This document shows, one piece after another, positions 22,217-35,500 of a DNA stretch of 64,000 nucleotides (positions within the stretch are counted from its first letter, which is position 1; the number at the start of each line of letters is the position of its first letter). The notes beneath the pieces are model-generated. The model saw only the letters and a list, made by a program, of their open reading frames with translations. It ran no database searches and was not told the origin of the DNA. This stretch comes from Branchipolynoe longqiensis (lineage: Eukaryota > Annelida > Polychaeta > Phyllodocida > Polynoidae), in the NCBI GenBank assembly GCA_030323885.1, contig CM059203.1, forward strand, positions 4,836,001 to 4,900,000, in the 5' to 3' direction. The translations under genes and the position numbers were made by a program.

Positions 22217-22514
22217 TTGTCGGTAAGTGGAATTGTCGCTAGGTGTATGGCAGGCATAGGGGCCTCTTGGCAACACCGGCTTTATTTTATTTAGGCCGCT
22301 GGGTAAAGTTTATTTTGGTTAAAGCATTATGAACCCTGAGCGGTACGAGTTGTAGGTATGTGGGGTGTGGGGCGGTGTCGGGGGAAAGGGGGGGGGGAGG
22401 GAGGCGGTGAGGGGGGGATAGCGGGCGGGAAGGGGTATTGAATTTATGTGTAAATGGGGGGGGGGGGAGGGGTCGCAGGTGGGGCATTGAATATCTGTTA
22501 GGTTGGTTGTTGTA
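22217..22514. other. G-rich low-complexity stretch
   Basis: Long G runs at 22388-22420 and 22456-22472. Minus-strand open frames here are Pro-rich products of the G runs and are not accepted as genes. Confidence 0.5.
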
Positions 22515-23010
22515 GTTTTATGTCCTGGCAACATCTAAGGTCAGATAAGGACGGGCACCGACTTGTGACTGCACACTCATAGTGACCTTTATAGTGCTGA
22601 CCCATTGGGAAATCAGGCTACCAAGCACCATGACCTGATATCCCATTCACTGATTCAGTGACATTAACCTGACACTGAGCTAACCAGTCCTTGGCTCTTG
22701 GTCCTAATAATGCCGAGTGCCTGTCTAGGAAGCGACAACTATCAATTTTGTAAGTCTTTCGTTTGAGTCGATTGGGATTCAATCTCCTGACCTTCCGCAC
22801 GGGAAGGCTGCGCTCTCCAGATGCAGCCTCACGGCTGGTCAGTGTCGGTATAATATGACTGAGTTGCATAATGCAAACTACCAATTCCACGGGTATCTCA
22901 GCAGGGAGGGGGAGGGCAACACTATAAAGCTACCATTAGTGCACAGCGTCATAAGTCTGTATGCATGCTGTTGTGACCTCACATGTTGCTAGGACATAAA
23001 ACCTCAATCG
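22515..23010. mobile_element. two SINE-1 pieces, inverted pair
   Basis: 22515-22830 is SINE-1 on the minus strand, including its tRNA-like head. 22838-23010 is the body and 3' end on the plus strand. The head-to-head arrangement suggests insertion of one copy next to the other. Confidence 0.75.
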
Positions 23011-23070
23011 GCCAATTGGTGTGTGATGTATTCTTAGTGCAGTAAAATGGAGACTTAGTCAGTACCACAC

Positions 23071-23280
23071 CGGCCGCAGTAGCCGAATCGGTAGAGCGCA
23101 GGCCTCGCGTCTGGAAGGTCGGGAGTTAGGTTCCTTGTTGAGTCAAACCAATGACTTATAACATTGATACTGTCGCTTCCTAGCCAGCCGCTAGGCATTA
23201 ATTGGATAGGGCAAGGACTGGTTAGCTCAGTGTCAAGATAATGTGACTGAGTGGGATATTGTGTCATGGTGCCGGTGGCC
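23071..23280 (+). mobile_element. SINE-1, 3'-truncated
   Basis: Head GGCCGCAGTAGCCGAATCGG, box B GGGAGTTAGGTTCC, and body to the GGTGCCGGTGGCC region, then cut by the AACAAACAAAC junction. Confidence 0.8.
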
Positions 23281-23327
23281 TAACAAACAAACAACCGTGT
23301 GGTGTGTACAAGTTTGGTCCAGGCTGT

Positions 23328-23695
23328 TGTGGGTTTGTTTGTTTGTTGTTTTACGTCCTAGCAACATCTAAGGTCATATCAGGACAGGTACCGACTTGTG
23401 ACAGTGCGCACTCATGGTCACTTTATAGTGCTGCCCCACTGGGAAACCAGTCCGCCAGCACCATCACCTGATATCCCACTCAGTCACATTATCCTGACAC
23501 TGAGCCAAGCAGTCCTTGCCCTATCCTAATAATGCTGAGTGCCTGGCTAGGAAGCGACAAGTATCAATTTTTAAGTCATTGGTTTGACTCGACCAGGATC
23601 CGAACACACAAACTCATGGGTTCGGATCTCCCGATCTCTAAAAAAGGAGACAGACGCTCAACTCATTCGGCCATCCTGTCTGGTCGGCTGTCATG
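23328..23695 (-). mobile_element. SINE-1, full length
   Basis: From GTTTGTTGTTTTACGTCCTAGC to the class-II-tRNA-like head (complement of CAACTCATTCGGCCATCCTG at 23658-23677). Confidence 0.83.
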
Positions 23696-23736
23696 GGTGG
23701 CGTGTGTTGTATTCTAAGCGCACTAAAATGGAAAAT

Positions 23737-23940
23737 AGCCCCGTTCACACACTGGCCTTAAGTCACTTCAACTAGTTCGCCTCATCTAATCCACCTCGCG
23801 AAGCAGTCTACATGAGGCGGATTAGTTGAGTTGAATCAGCCCTAATTTGCCTCAATGGAGCATTCAGACACCCGTTTTGAGTCGACTTAGATGAGGCGAA
23901 CTAGTTGAGGTGACTTAAGGCCTGTGTGTGAACAGGTTTT
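23737..23940. mobile_element. short MITE with AGCCCCGTTCACAC TIR
   Basis: Left AGCCCCGTTCACACACTGG with AAGTCACTTCAACTAGTTCG, mirrored on the right by CGAACTAGTTGAGGTGACTTA then GGCCTGTGTGTGAACAGG. It is a compact relative of 2087-2712 and uses the same CTAGTTCGCCT word. Confidence 0.8.
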
Positions 23941-24084
23941 AGTCAGTAGCACGTCTGCCACACTTGACTGCCCATGCGCAACGGTTCTGACGATCCCGCA
24001 TTGCCAGTGCATTTTGTGACTCAGTGTATACAGGGCACTGACAGTGCATACAGGGTGTACACACAGGTGACAGCAGTTGCAATA

Positions 24085-24425
24085 AGGACAGTTTGTTTTA
24101 TTTAACGACGCCTCTAGAGCACATTGATTTTCAACATCGGCTATTGGACATCAAACATATGGTCATTCTGACTTATTTCTTTGGAGGAAACCCGCTGACG
24201 CCACAGAGGCTACTCTTTCCGATAAGCAGCAACAGGTCTGCTATATGCGCTTTCCCACAGACAGGACAGCACATACCACATCCCTTGATGAAGCAGTTGT
24301 GGACCACTGATTGGAATGGAAAATAGACCAAACTGCAAATGGGTCCACTAAGCAGATTTGATAGGATGATCGACACCTTCACAGTTGGACACGCTACCGC
24401 CTGAGCTATGTCCCAGTCCCACAGA
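24085..24425 (-). mobile_element. SINE-2
   Basis: Starts AGTTTGTTTTATTTAACGACG (3' end, inverted) and ends with the complement of the head near CGCTACCGCCTGAGCTATG. Confidence 0.85.
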
Positions 24426-24895
24426 AGTTGCAATGCTTGTACCGACACTGGGGGCAGTACCAGTGCATACACCACAGGACTGGTAAAGTTACAGTGCTTG
24501 TATAGACACTGATGTCAATGCCGGTGTATACATTATGGTGTCCAAGTCACAGTGCTTGTATAGACACTGACATCAATACCAGTGCATACATTACAGGACG
24601 TGTACAAGTTACAGTGCTTGTACCGATATCGTGGATATCGGTATACACTAAAGGTGGACACCAAAGGCTACACACATACATGCATATGTGGGAAAGTGTA
24701 CATTACATACATGGATATGCACTAAAAGTGTATACCACAGGACATCCATGGGTATGCACTAAAAGTGTACACCACCGGATACACACATGTCCATGGACTA
24801 AAAGTACAGGATACACACATACATGGATATACACTAAAAGTGTACACCACAGGACAGACACTTACATGGATGCAGTGTCCATACATAAGGAGTTA
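24426..24895. repeat. degenerate minisatellite
   Basis: Reiterated GTGCTTGTA(T/C)AGACACTGA words (24431-24640), then CACTAAAAGTGTACACCACAGG and ACACACATACATGGATAT words (24640-24880). Unit length is irregular. A 136-codon open frame through it is a repeat artefact. Confidence 0.7.
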
Positions 24896-24904
24896 AGTAA
24901 AAGG

Positions 24905-25150
24905 AAAGTTTGTTTTATTTAACGACGACTTTAGAGCCCGTAGATTTTTATCATAGGCTATTTTGGACGTCCAACATATAGTCATTCTGACATATTTCTT
25001 TTGAAGAAACTTGCTGCTGCCACATGGGCTACTCTTTCCGATAAGCTACTCTTTCCGATAAGCAGCAAGGGGTCTTTTATATGCACTTTCCCACAGACAG
25101 GACAGCACATACAACAGACTTTGATGAACCAGTTCTGGACAACTGGTTCT
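24905..25150 (-). mobile_element. SINE-2, 5'-truncated
   Basis: It starts AAGTTTGTTTTATTTAACG and contains a local tandem duplication of GCTACTCTTTCCGATAAGC (25027-25062). It stops before the tRNA-like head. Confidence 0.78.
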
Positions 25151-26057
25151 ATACATAAGGCATACACTATAGGATAAATCCTTGTATAAATTAAGTGCAT
25201 GTTGTGTAGACAAGGCGGGGATCTTAGTAATAATAGAAGGATGAATCGTTGCGAGTGAAAACCCCACCCCACCGCAGCCCTTAATTAGGGCAGGTGACCT
25301 ACTTCAGGAGGGCACTTTGTGCTGCCACCAGTGTTGGCAGTTTATATGTTATTCGGTGACATATATAGATAATTCACATAGCAACAAGATCCTCTCTGAG
25401 GACAGTAATGCTTAGTCATCACCACACAATGTGTTACTGGGGCAATAATAGTTGATGTCACAACAGTTTAACTGATCTCACTTTTTTGTGTGCTCAATAT
25501 CTTATTCATCGGAAGACATATTTTGTCAGCATTGAAGCACTGGTCTTCCAGCCATTGACGCGATCACATTTGGTTTGTACATGGCGATGAGGAAGTGGAA
25601 TGTGTTGCATTGTGTGCAGCACACCCCATTCTGAACGTTGAAAGTGCGGGAGCAGCATATGCCGACCTATGATGTATAGTGTACAGCATAGGCACTCAAC
25701 ATAGCGCAGGATTGAATCTCTTGCACACATACAGTTTCTTGCACACTTACAGTTTCTTGCACACATACAGTTTCTTGCACACTTGCAGTTCCTTGCACAC
25801 TGACAGGTCCCTGCACACTTACAAGTTACAGTTCATTGCACACTTACAGGTCCCTGCACAATTCTGGTCCCATTGCCATTGAAACAGCATATATCTAGCT
25901 GTGAGATTAGACTCTGAGATGAGACAAGTAGATTAGTGATACTGCCTGATTCTGTGGCCAACATATCAACACAGGGAATGGGACTGTTTCTATGGCAACT
26001 GAGCTGTCAATCACCAGGTCGAAATCAGTAAACGGGGCTGACTGTTTGAAGTAATAA
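25151..26057. other. intergenic stretch with an 18-bp minisatellite
   Basis: No supported gene. At 25728-25870 the word TTGCACACATACAGTTTC is repeated about seven times with drift. The rest has no recognised feature. Confidence 0.55.
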
Positions 26058-26385
26058 GTAAAGCTTGTTTTAGTTAACGACCCCTCTAGAGCACATTGTT
26101 TTTCATATCATTGGCTATTGGATGTCAAACATATGGTCATTCTGACATATTTCTTTGGAGGAAACCCGCTGCCGCCACATAGGCTACTCATTCCGATAAG
26201 CAGGAAGGGGTCTTTTATATGCACTTCCCCCAGACAGGACAGCACATACCACAGCCTTTGATGAACCAGTTGTGGACCATTGGTTGCAACGGAAAATAGC
26301 CCAAACTGCAAAATGGTCCACTGATGACCAACACGTTCACAGGTGGACATGCTACCGCCTGAGCTATGTTCCGCTCCGGTCATAC
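26058..26385 (-). mobile_element. SINE-2, about 100 bp upstream of the host gene start
   Basis: Starts AAAGCTTGTTTTAGTTAACGA and ends with the complement of the head (CTACCGCCTGAGCTATGTTCC). Confidence 0.83.
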
Positions 26386-26397
26386 TTCTAGAGTAAT

Positions 26398-26481
26398 ATA
26401 TATATGCATATGTATATATTTATATATATCTCTACCCCGGAGAGGTGACACCGACCTGGAGAGTGTGGATGCTGGTGGAAA
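26398..26481 (+). promoter_or_regulatory. possible promoter/5' UTR of the receptor-like gene
   Basis: A TATA-rich run (26399-26432) lies about 50 bp upstream of the first ATG. It could hold a TATA box with transcription starting around 26440-26460. The region just upstream is a SINE-2, so the promoter would be SINE-adjacent. An upstream noncoding exon cannot be excluded. Confidence 0.25.
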
Positions 26482-26575
26482 ATGATGAGATACCAGCTGT
26501 TTCTGCTGATGTGGCTGTTTGCAATGGATGTTACAGAACAGGTTCCACTAACACAGGCATTCATAGATGCTCAAA
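26482..26575 (+). CDS. host gene exon 1 (signal peptide)
   Basis: Encodes 31 residues plus one base. The start is the first of two adjacent ATGs. The donor A|GTAGGT follows CAA and gives phase 1. Reading on past the donor reaches TGA within two codons. Confidence 0.7.
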
Positions 26576-29500
26576 GTAGGTGAAAATTCCCAACTCTGCC
26601 CAACTCTTTTAGCTAGTTATTTTATACTTAATAGTTGTCTCCTAGCTAACTGTGTTTACTTGTTCAAGTTGCTGCAAGAGTTCAAGAGTTTGATTGGGCC
26701 ATCTCTGTGGGAGTTGAGTTGAGTTTTGCTTAATCACAAACATGTCATAGGGTCACTGACTGCATGGCTTCCCCCAGGAGCTGAGCAACCATGTGAGGTG
26801 GATATTTAATTTTTTTTATTGAAAAGGTATTTACTCTGCCCATAACGTATAAGCTCCCGTGAGGGTGCTTGTTTTCAACACTGGACAGCTGTGGCGCTGT
26901 CTTGATATGTTCCTTTGCCCAGGAGTGTTTACCTGTGTCTGCTCAGGTCAGACTTCTGCAATTTTGGTTGTTAGTAATAGCCTATGTTATTTTGTGTGTG
27001 TAATTTTCCAGTTTTTTGTCTAGTCTGAGTATGATACCTCACTTTAGTCGGAATTAAATCTTCCTACAAATTGCCAACAATAAAGATTTTTGAAGTATAA
27101 ATAAAAGAAAAAGAAGCCAAATTAATGATTGCATGACCTTCACATTCTGGACACCATCAACGTCCGTAGTAGTAACTTCTATTAAATTGACTTTTTTCCT
27201 TTTTTTTCTTCTTGAAGATTTATACTGCCTATCATGGATAAGTCTGAATAGAGTTATTGTCACCATTAGACAGTTTGTTGATAGAAAGCCTGAGTCTACA
27301 CTCTTACCGACCCAAGGGATTTTTAACCTACCACACACCACATAAACATGGTATGAGAGCAACCGGCCTTTGATGACGCTGTAAGTTATACACAGCAGTG
27401 GAAATCCAAATCGGCAGAGGTGGGGGGCATGGGGAATCGAACCACCTACCTTCAGATTAGGAGTCCGACCCAGAAAAAAGTCAGACACTCTAACCGACTT
27501 AATATTCTCTTTTATGCAGCAAGAAATGTTAAATAAACACAAGCACATAAACAAGAAGCAAGGAAATCCAAAATTATTACTAAAACAAAATTCTAAAGAT
27601 TTGAATCAAATTGGATTAGTGCTGCCCAGCAGTGAAAACAGGTGGTAACACATTCATCCGTTATGAGCCGGGTAAATAATTCATTACACACAAAAATAAA
27701 AATAAAAATAGGCTGGACATATTATGACCAAATCTAGGTCAGTTTTTGAGTTTAGAAAAGTTTATACTTTCACCGGAATATGCTGTTTTAAGTGTTGGGT
27801 TTTATTATTTAAATCTTTTAAATTATTTTCTTAACAATTAGGCACTGGTCTTGCAGCATTACTACTTTTGCAGTCATTTACACATACAACGCAATATACT
27901 AAGCATTAAGCAGTTATTGCTCGATATGATGCTATAAGGAATATGAACCATTTAAGGATTGATTCATTGGTTGATTGGTTGATTGGTGGTTGCTTAACAC
28001 CATGTCAGTAGCAAAGGCCATATTCACAGCGTCAGCTAGATAAAAGATTCAACCGGTACTTGTAGTACACGGGTGAACGACAACGTAGTGTAAATACGGG
28101 CGAAAATAGCTTTAGTATGGAATATGAAGTAGAAACTGTGGTTCCACGATCAAATGGCTACATATATTGGCACAGATTTGGTGAAATGGGAGAGGATGCA
28201 AAAATCCAAGATGGCGGCCATAGAACGCCGTTGATTTCAATTTTAAATCGTATTAAACTAGCTATTTTATTATATTTTTCAACTCAAAGGTAGTGGGTAA
28301 ATATGAAGACATCTACAAAGAATAAATGTTGCTTCTTAGATTGTGAAATTAGGCTCTCATTTCATTAACCCCGCTTTTTCGACCGTTTTTATATCGGGTT
28401 GGTATTCACACGTGTACTGCGAGTACAGGGTGAATCCTTTATCTAAGCGTCAGCGTGAATTGTCCATATTGCTAGGCAATGTGGGTAATTCGGGACCAAG
28501 ACGGGCTGCCTTCCTTCCTTCCCTCCCTATCCCTACCGCACACACCCGCACCGCCCCCATTCCCCCCTTTTATTCATAGGCCCCCCACTAACTCCAGGTG
28601 GTGACACCATCGCACGCGCTGGAGCTGCCGCCTGTACCCGGCGACCCCTTGACATCATTTCCGCCCCTACAGCACCCCAACCCCACTTCTACTCCAGACG
28701 CCGACCCAGCAACATCTACCCTATTCTCACCGCCTACCCACCCCACATTCACCCTACCCCACCCTACCTACAACGCCGAGGGTTGAGGCCCATGTGTTCT
28801 ATTTCGCTTGCCCCTATTGGCCCGACTCACTCACCGCCCTATTGTCCTATCATCCTCACTCCTTAATTACCGTAATGATTCCGACCTGACCTGATTATCC
28901 TATGACCTTATTTCGGTTATTGTTCTACTGCATTGTTGTCCTATTCCTTACTCTTACATTCATGACCTTGATTGTCCCACTGTTCTTGATTGCTTGTTCT
29001 ATACCGTCATTCCCCCACTTTCTGTACCCACATCTAACAATTGACCTATACCTCAATAAACTTCCATACTATAGCTCCGTCTTCTGTCCTGAATTATACA
29101 AATTCATAGATAAATGTAATATAAATAAATTCTTTTTTTCCCCCGTTTAAACAAAATTAAATTCTTGATATTTTCTTGTCATTGAAATAGCACATGTTGC
29201 CATGGATACGGTCACATTTCAATGTGTGGGGGAAAACTTGAAGCTTTCACCACATGGGAAAACCAAAGGATATACTGAACATGTTTCCCGGATATGGACA
29301 TTCTACGCAGACTGCATCGGGCACAGGGAGTGCAGCGTCCGTGTCAACATGGTTAGAGAAATCCTGAAACTCAAATCTGGTATTTTGATAATCTCAGACT
29401 ACCAAAAGATTCTGGTCTGCATAGAAGGTAATAACATTAATTTACACATTGCAATAGACCCCCGCCAGTTAAGCTAGTGACATCTATCGGCAGAATCTGG

Positions 29501-32500
29501 AACCACTCTATTCGGGTACTTTCCCCCCGAGTGCCTGTGATTTCACATGCTATATCTCTGTAAAGAATGCATGGCAAAACATTAAAATGCTTGATTATAT
29601 TAAGATATCGCAACAGGCATCAAGCTCTTATCCTTGTAATATATATATATTTTTAAAGACACCTATGTTGTATTTTTCTTCTGGAATTTCACCACCGCTC
29701 TCTTCACGTGTATTAAACCCCACCAGTTAAGCTAGTGACATCTATCGGCAGAATCTGGAAGCACTCTATTCGGGTACTTTCCAGCTTAACTGGCGGGGTC
29801 TATTGACGGGTTCATAATTCAAGCCGCGCTGTGCATTGTGGGATGTGTAAAAGCAAAACAAACCTGCATGATACACACAGTTCATGTTGAAGCAGGGAGT
29901 GCAGCTATGGAATCCGTTAGTTTCAGCACATTTAAGCTAATGTTTGAAAGGTAGAATACCGATTAAATAATTTATATATAATAAATTATGATGTGAATCT
30001 TGTATCCACAATTGCATTTACATAAAACTAATCAGCACGTTTTATATCATCTTCGAACGGGCGCGGTTGCCTAATCGGTAGAGCGCGGGCCTCGCGTGCA
30101 GAAGGTCGGCAGTTCGGTTCCCAGTCGAGTCAAACCAATGACTTTAAAATACATACTTGTCATTTTGTAGCCCAGCACTTGGCATTAATAGGATAGGGCA
30201 AGGACTGGTTCACTCAGTGTCAGAATAATGCGACTGAGTGGGATATCAGGTCATTGTGCTTGATTTCCCATTGCAGCAGCACTATAAGTATAAACTATAA
30301 TGCTTTTGTTTGTTGTTTTACATCCTAGCAACATCTAAGGTCATATCAGGACGGGTACCGACTTGTGACAGTGCACACTCATGGTGACTTTATAGTGCTG
30401 CCCGACTGGGAGACCAGACCACCAGCTCCATGACCTGATATCCCACTCAGTCACATTATCCGGACACTGAGCCAACCAGCCCTTGCCCTATCCTAATAAT
30501 GCCGAGCGCCTGGCTAAAAGTGACAAGTATAAATTTTTAAGTCATTGGATTGACTCGACCAGGGTTCAAACCCATGGACCCATGGGTTTGGATACCCCGA
30601 TCTCCCAAAACAGGAGACGGATGCTCAACTCATTCGGCCATCCCGTCTGGTTCTATAAACTATGAAGTAACCATGGATGCGCACTGTCACAAGTCGGTAC
30701 ACATCCTGATATATGACCTTAGGTGTTGCCAAACCATAAAACTCCAACAACCAACTAAAACATAAAAAATTAGAGCGATCCCAAATTAAATTGATCTCAT
30801 GGCCATTTGTCTTCCAGATAGCAGATTTCATTACTTGCAAGCAAATGGATCAGTTGCAATAGCTGGTGATGCAGGCAATTCTGGCTATATCCTCTCTAAA
30901 AGCACTGGATACAACGCTACCATCTCAACCACAAGAGGACAACAGGTTTTACTCTTCCTCTACTACATACTTGGCACTGAAGGTTACAAAGAGGAGATTC
31001 GCATACATACTGAGGAGCAGTGCATCTCCATGAACCACACGCAGCCAGGACTCCTCATTTGGACACTTCACAACATAACCATCTCATTCCTGTCCATGTC
31101 TGGATGCGGGCAGTTCGGAATAGGGTATTTATGTAGGTCGCATTTGAATCATCTACTTGACAACATAGCATACATAGACTGTTTTACTTTTAGCTTTCTG
31201 TAATTTTTCTTCTTTGTTTATATAACATTTTTAGCAAGTTGCCGTGCTATGATGCTATGCATAGACTGACGGTTTTACTTTTAGGTTTCTGTCCAAAAAA
31301 GAATTTCAATTTCTTTTTATAGCTAAATATAGGAGTGGGACGTAGCTCAGGCGGTAGAGTGTCCACCTGTGAAGGTGTCGGTCATCCGATTGATCCTGCC
31401 CAGTGGACAGATTTGCAGTTAGGGCTATTTTCCGTTCCAACCAGTTGTCCACAACTGGTTCATCAAAGGCTGTGGTATGTCTAGTCCTGTCTGTGGGAAA
31501 GTGACAATAAAAGACCCCTTTCTGCTGATCGGAAACAGTAGCCTATGTGGCGGTAGTAGGTTTCTTCTGAAGAAATATGTCAGTATGACCTCATGTTTGA
31601 TGTCCAATAGCCAATTATATAAATCCATGTGCTCTAGAGGCATAGGTAACAAACAAGTCAACAAGAGGCGGTGCCCCCCCTCTGACGGATAATAAACAGA
31701 GCCAAAAACAGATCATATGAGAGGAGTAGCGAGTATATGAAGGCAAGGGAATGGAATACACTGGGAGTAGAAGAAAGAAGTACAGGGACAATAGAAACAT
31801 GAAAATGTAATCAAAAGGGAGCTCAATGCACTGCTAGAATAACAAAACAAATAAAAATAAAAACTTTCAAAATATATTTATATATATATATAATTAATAA
31901 TGGATAAAATATACACTGATATTTCAAGCAAACTCTTAGAAAGTATACATTCTAGGAATGGTAACATCCAGGAGGTAAACTTTAGACTTAAAGCCAAACT
32001 TATGACCACTAACACAAGAAGGTGAAGGCACTCGGGCAAAATAACTATAGAACCAGACGGGGGGGGCCCAATGAGTTGACTGTCCGTCCCCTTGTAAAAA
32101 TATACGGATTTTCGGTTCAGAATTATATATTGGCAGAGAGCATTATTATTCTTGGGCGACGGAATGGGAACCAGGGTTATGTAATAGAAAAGCAATCGGT
32201 GCCCCACTCGCTGTGTGACATATTAGGCTATGTGAAAAATATGATAATACATAGTGGCCGAGATTATGACGTGATGTTCTTATGTAAGAGACAGTTAATG
32301 TTTGGTGAAATGTTCCCTCTATGCACCAGTGATGCGCGACGAGGAAGGAAGATGAGGCGAGGGTGGAGAAAAAGCACTTTATTGAGAAGTGCTGAATAAG
32401 TACAGGATAATACAGGAATATGCGAACAGGATAATACAGGTCAATATAATGATAATCAAGGGTGAGCAATACATGGTAAAGCAAGTAAATAGGATATGAT

Positions 32501-35500
32501 AAAATAAAGATAAGCTCATAAGGAGGCTAGGGAACTAGGAAAGTCAGTGAGGCGGCCCCGAGGAGCCCTCCACCTCAGGAAGTAGAGGAGAAGTTTGGGT
32601 GGGTGGGTGGAGAAAAATGGGAGAGGAGCAGCGGGAGGGGAGGCTGGAGGGCGAGTGGCTGGAGGCAGCCCAGCGGGCTGGATATAAGGGGGAAGAAGCG
32701 CGGGAAATTCTGTAATGACCAATGGTCGGAGAAGGGAAGAGGGGGGGTCCCCTTCCCCGCCGCACATCAAACACAATGCAAGCATTACGATCGATGCACG
32801 ACGAGGAAGGAAGATGAGGCGAGGGTGGAGAAAAAGCACATTATTGAGAAGTGCTGAATAAGTACAGGATAATACAGGAATATGCGAACAGGATAATACA
32901 GGTCAATATAATGATAATCAAGGGTGAGCAATACATGGTAAAGCAAGTGTATAGGATATGATAAAATAAAGATAAGCTCATAAGGAGGCTAGGGAACTAG
33001 GAAAGTCAGTGAGGCGGCCCCGAGGAGCCCTCCACCAAAATGGAAGAGAGGGCTCGAGGGGCTGTGGAGGGGGCGAGGCGGGGCACGTATGCATGCACCA
33101 CCTCAGAGGTCCATGCCCCTTGGGCCATGACGTCCGGGAGGGGCACGCCGGCCTGGTGGCAAGCCTGGGCGGCGCCTCGCCGGAGGCTGTGGAGGGTGTA
33201 GGCCTCAGCGGCGGGGACACCTCGGGCGCGGAGGGCATCTCGGAGGAGAGCGGTAAGTGTCCGAGGGTCGAGTGGTCGGCCTGAGGGCATGATGAAAACT
33301 GGGGCGTCGGGTGGGGGCCGGCCCTCTGGCAGCACAACAGCAGCACAGGTGGGGGCAACATGGTGCCTGCGCGGAGTGGCAGCACACATAGTGGCGGCAC
33401 AGAGCGGTAGCAGGTGGCAGCAACACGTTGATAGCAGCAGCACAGTGGGGTAGGGGGCCCAGCGGCAGCAGCACAGTGGCAGCAGAGACGGGGGCAGCAG
33501 AAGAGGCGGAGTGCGCAGTGGTAGCAGAGGCGGGAGGAAGGCGGAGGCAGCAGATGCGGTGGCAGCAGCAGGGTGGCAGCAGTGGTGGCAGCATGCACTA
33601 GGCACCACAGGGGGCGGCGGCACAGGCGGTGGCAGCAGAGGGGAGCCAGTAGGGATGGGGCCAGCAGAAGCGATGGCAGCGCAGACAGCGCCAGCAGAGA
33701 GTAGCCGGGCGCAGGAGGGTGCTGGCGTGGGTGACATGGGTGACCAGGGTGACCTGGGGGCATGGGTGACCAGGGTGACCTGGGTGATGGCGGGTCGGCA
33801 AGTCTCCGCCAGCAGTCTGAGGCATGAGAGCAGTGAGGGTGTCGGCAGGGGGGTCTGGAGGTAGTTCGGGATGACCACCAGGCGACGGGGTTGGCGTGGG
33901 TGACACGGTTGACCTGGGTGGCGGCGGGTCTGGCATGACTCCGCCAGCAGTCTGATGCGTGACTGCGGTGAGAGTGTAGGCAGGGTGGCTGGAGATCCAG
34001 GGTGCCATGGCTGGGTGACATGGGTGACCAGGGTGACCTGGGGGCATGGGTGACTAGGGTGACCTGGGTGGCGGCGGGTCGGGGGCAAGACTCTGCCAGC
34101 AGTCTGAGGCATGACTGCGGTGAGGGTGTCGGCAGGGTGGCTGGAGGTGGTTCCAGGATAACCATCAGGCGACGGGGTTGGCATGGGTGACCAGGGTGAC
34201 CTGGGTGGTGGCGGGTCTGAGGCATGACTCCACCAGCAGTCTGCAGCGTGACTGCGGTGAGGGCGTAGGCACGGTGGCTGGAGATAGTTCCAGGGTGCCA
34301 TTGGGTGGGTGACATGGGTGACCAGGGTGACCTGGGTGACGGCGGGTCCAAGGCATGATTTCGCCAGCAGTCTGAAGTATGACTGCAGTGAGAGTGTCAG
34401 CAGGGTGGCTGGGGATAGTTCCAGTGGTCCAGTGGTCCAGAGGGGGGCCTGAGGGAAGGGGGAGTGGGTGGCCAAAAATTTAGGTATGCCCGCGTTCCTG
34501 AAGGGGGGGGGGGGTTGAGAGATGGGTGCGGTGAGAGCGTCGGTCTGGGGCGGTGACATGGGTGAGGTGGGTGACGGGGGTGGTGGCGGGCCTGTGGCAT
34601 GACTCTGCCAGCAGTCTGAGGCATGACTGCTTGACCCCACTAGCAGTCTGAGGCATGACTGCGGTGGCTGGATATAGTTCCAGGCACGACTCCGCCGGCA
34701 GTCTGAGGCATGACTGCGGTGAGAGCACAGGGGGGGGGGTGGCGGGTCTGAGGCGTGACTCTGCCAGCAGTCTATGGCATGACTGCATGACCCCACCATC
34801 AGTCTGAGGCATGACTGCGGTGGTTGGAGGTAGTTCCAGGCATGACACCGCTGGCAGTCTGAGGCATGACTGCGGTGGGAGCACAGAGCCGGCGGCAGCG
34901 GGTCTGATGCATGACTTCGCCAGCAGTCTGAGGCATGACTGCATGGCCCCCACCAGCAGTCTGAGGCATGACTGCGGTGGCTAGAGGTAGTTCCAGGCAT
35001 GAGTCCATAAGCGGTCTGAGGCATGACTGCACGACCCCACCAGCAGTCTGAGACATGACTCCGTTGGCTGGAGGTAGTTCCAGGCATGACTCCGCGAGCA
35101 GTCTGAGGCATGACCCCACAGCAGTCTGAGGCGGGGAGTTCGAGTAGGTAGGCTGTATCGCCGGGGGAGGGCGCGTGGGGCGGTGGTGGTGGAGCACTGC
35201 TGGTGGGGAACGGCAGGGCAAGCAGGGTCGGGAAGGGTGGCAGGGGGGGGGGTGGTGGTGAAACACTGCTGGGAGTCTGGCGTGGGCGGCGTGGGTGGCG
35301 AGGGAGCCTTTTGGCTCCCGGTTGGTGCGGGCTGGCCGCTGGGACGGCAGGGGTGATGGGGAAGCCTGCGGCTTCAGGATGGTGTCGGGTGGCCGACGGG
35401 ACAGCAGAGATGACAACATCTAAGGTCATATCAGGACGGGTACCGACTTGTGACAGTGTGCACTCATGGCGACTTTATAGTGCTGCCTCACTGGGAAATC

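Larger units (their letters stand above)
32331..35412 (-). mobile_element. E4: YR retroelement remnant with split repeats and minisatellite
   Basis: On the plus strand the order is A1, B1, A2, the 3' end of a recombinase ORF, then a long GC-rich tandem repeat. It has the same A-B-A layout as E1 and E2 but a different sequence family. RT and gag were not found, and no B2 repeat is seen before SINE-1 begins at 35413. A1 and A2 are nearly identical, so it looks young. Confidence 0.78.

Noticed and set aside
32022..32399. 125-codon ORF as a piggyBac-like transposase fragment
   Set aside because: Resemblance was only a few residues; the related copy at 63.6 kb has stops, and the C-terminus lies in the E4 repeat.
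33006..35429. 807-codon minus-strand ORF and a 457-codon ORF in another frame as large novel proteins
   Set aside because: Most of both is translation of a stop-free GC-rich minisatellite; only the recombinase C-terminus (33006-33333) has recognisable conserved motifs.
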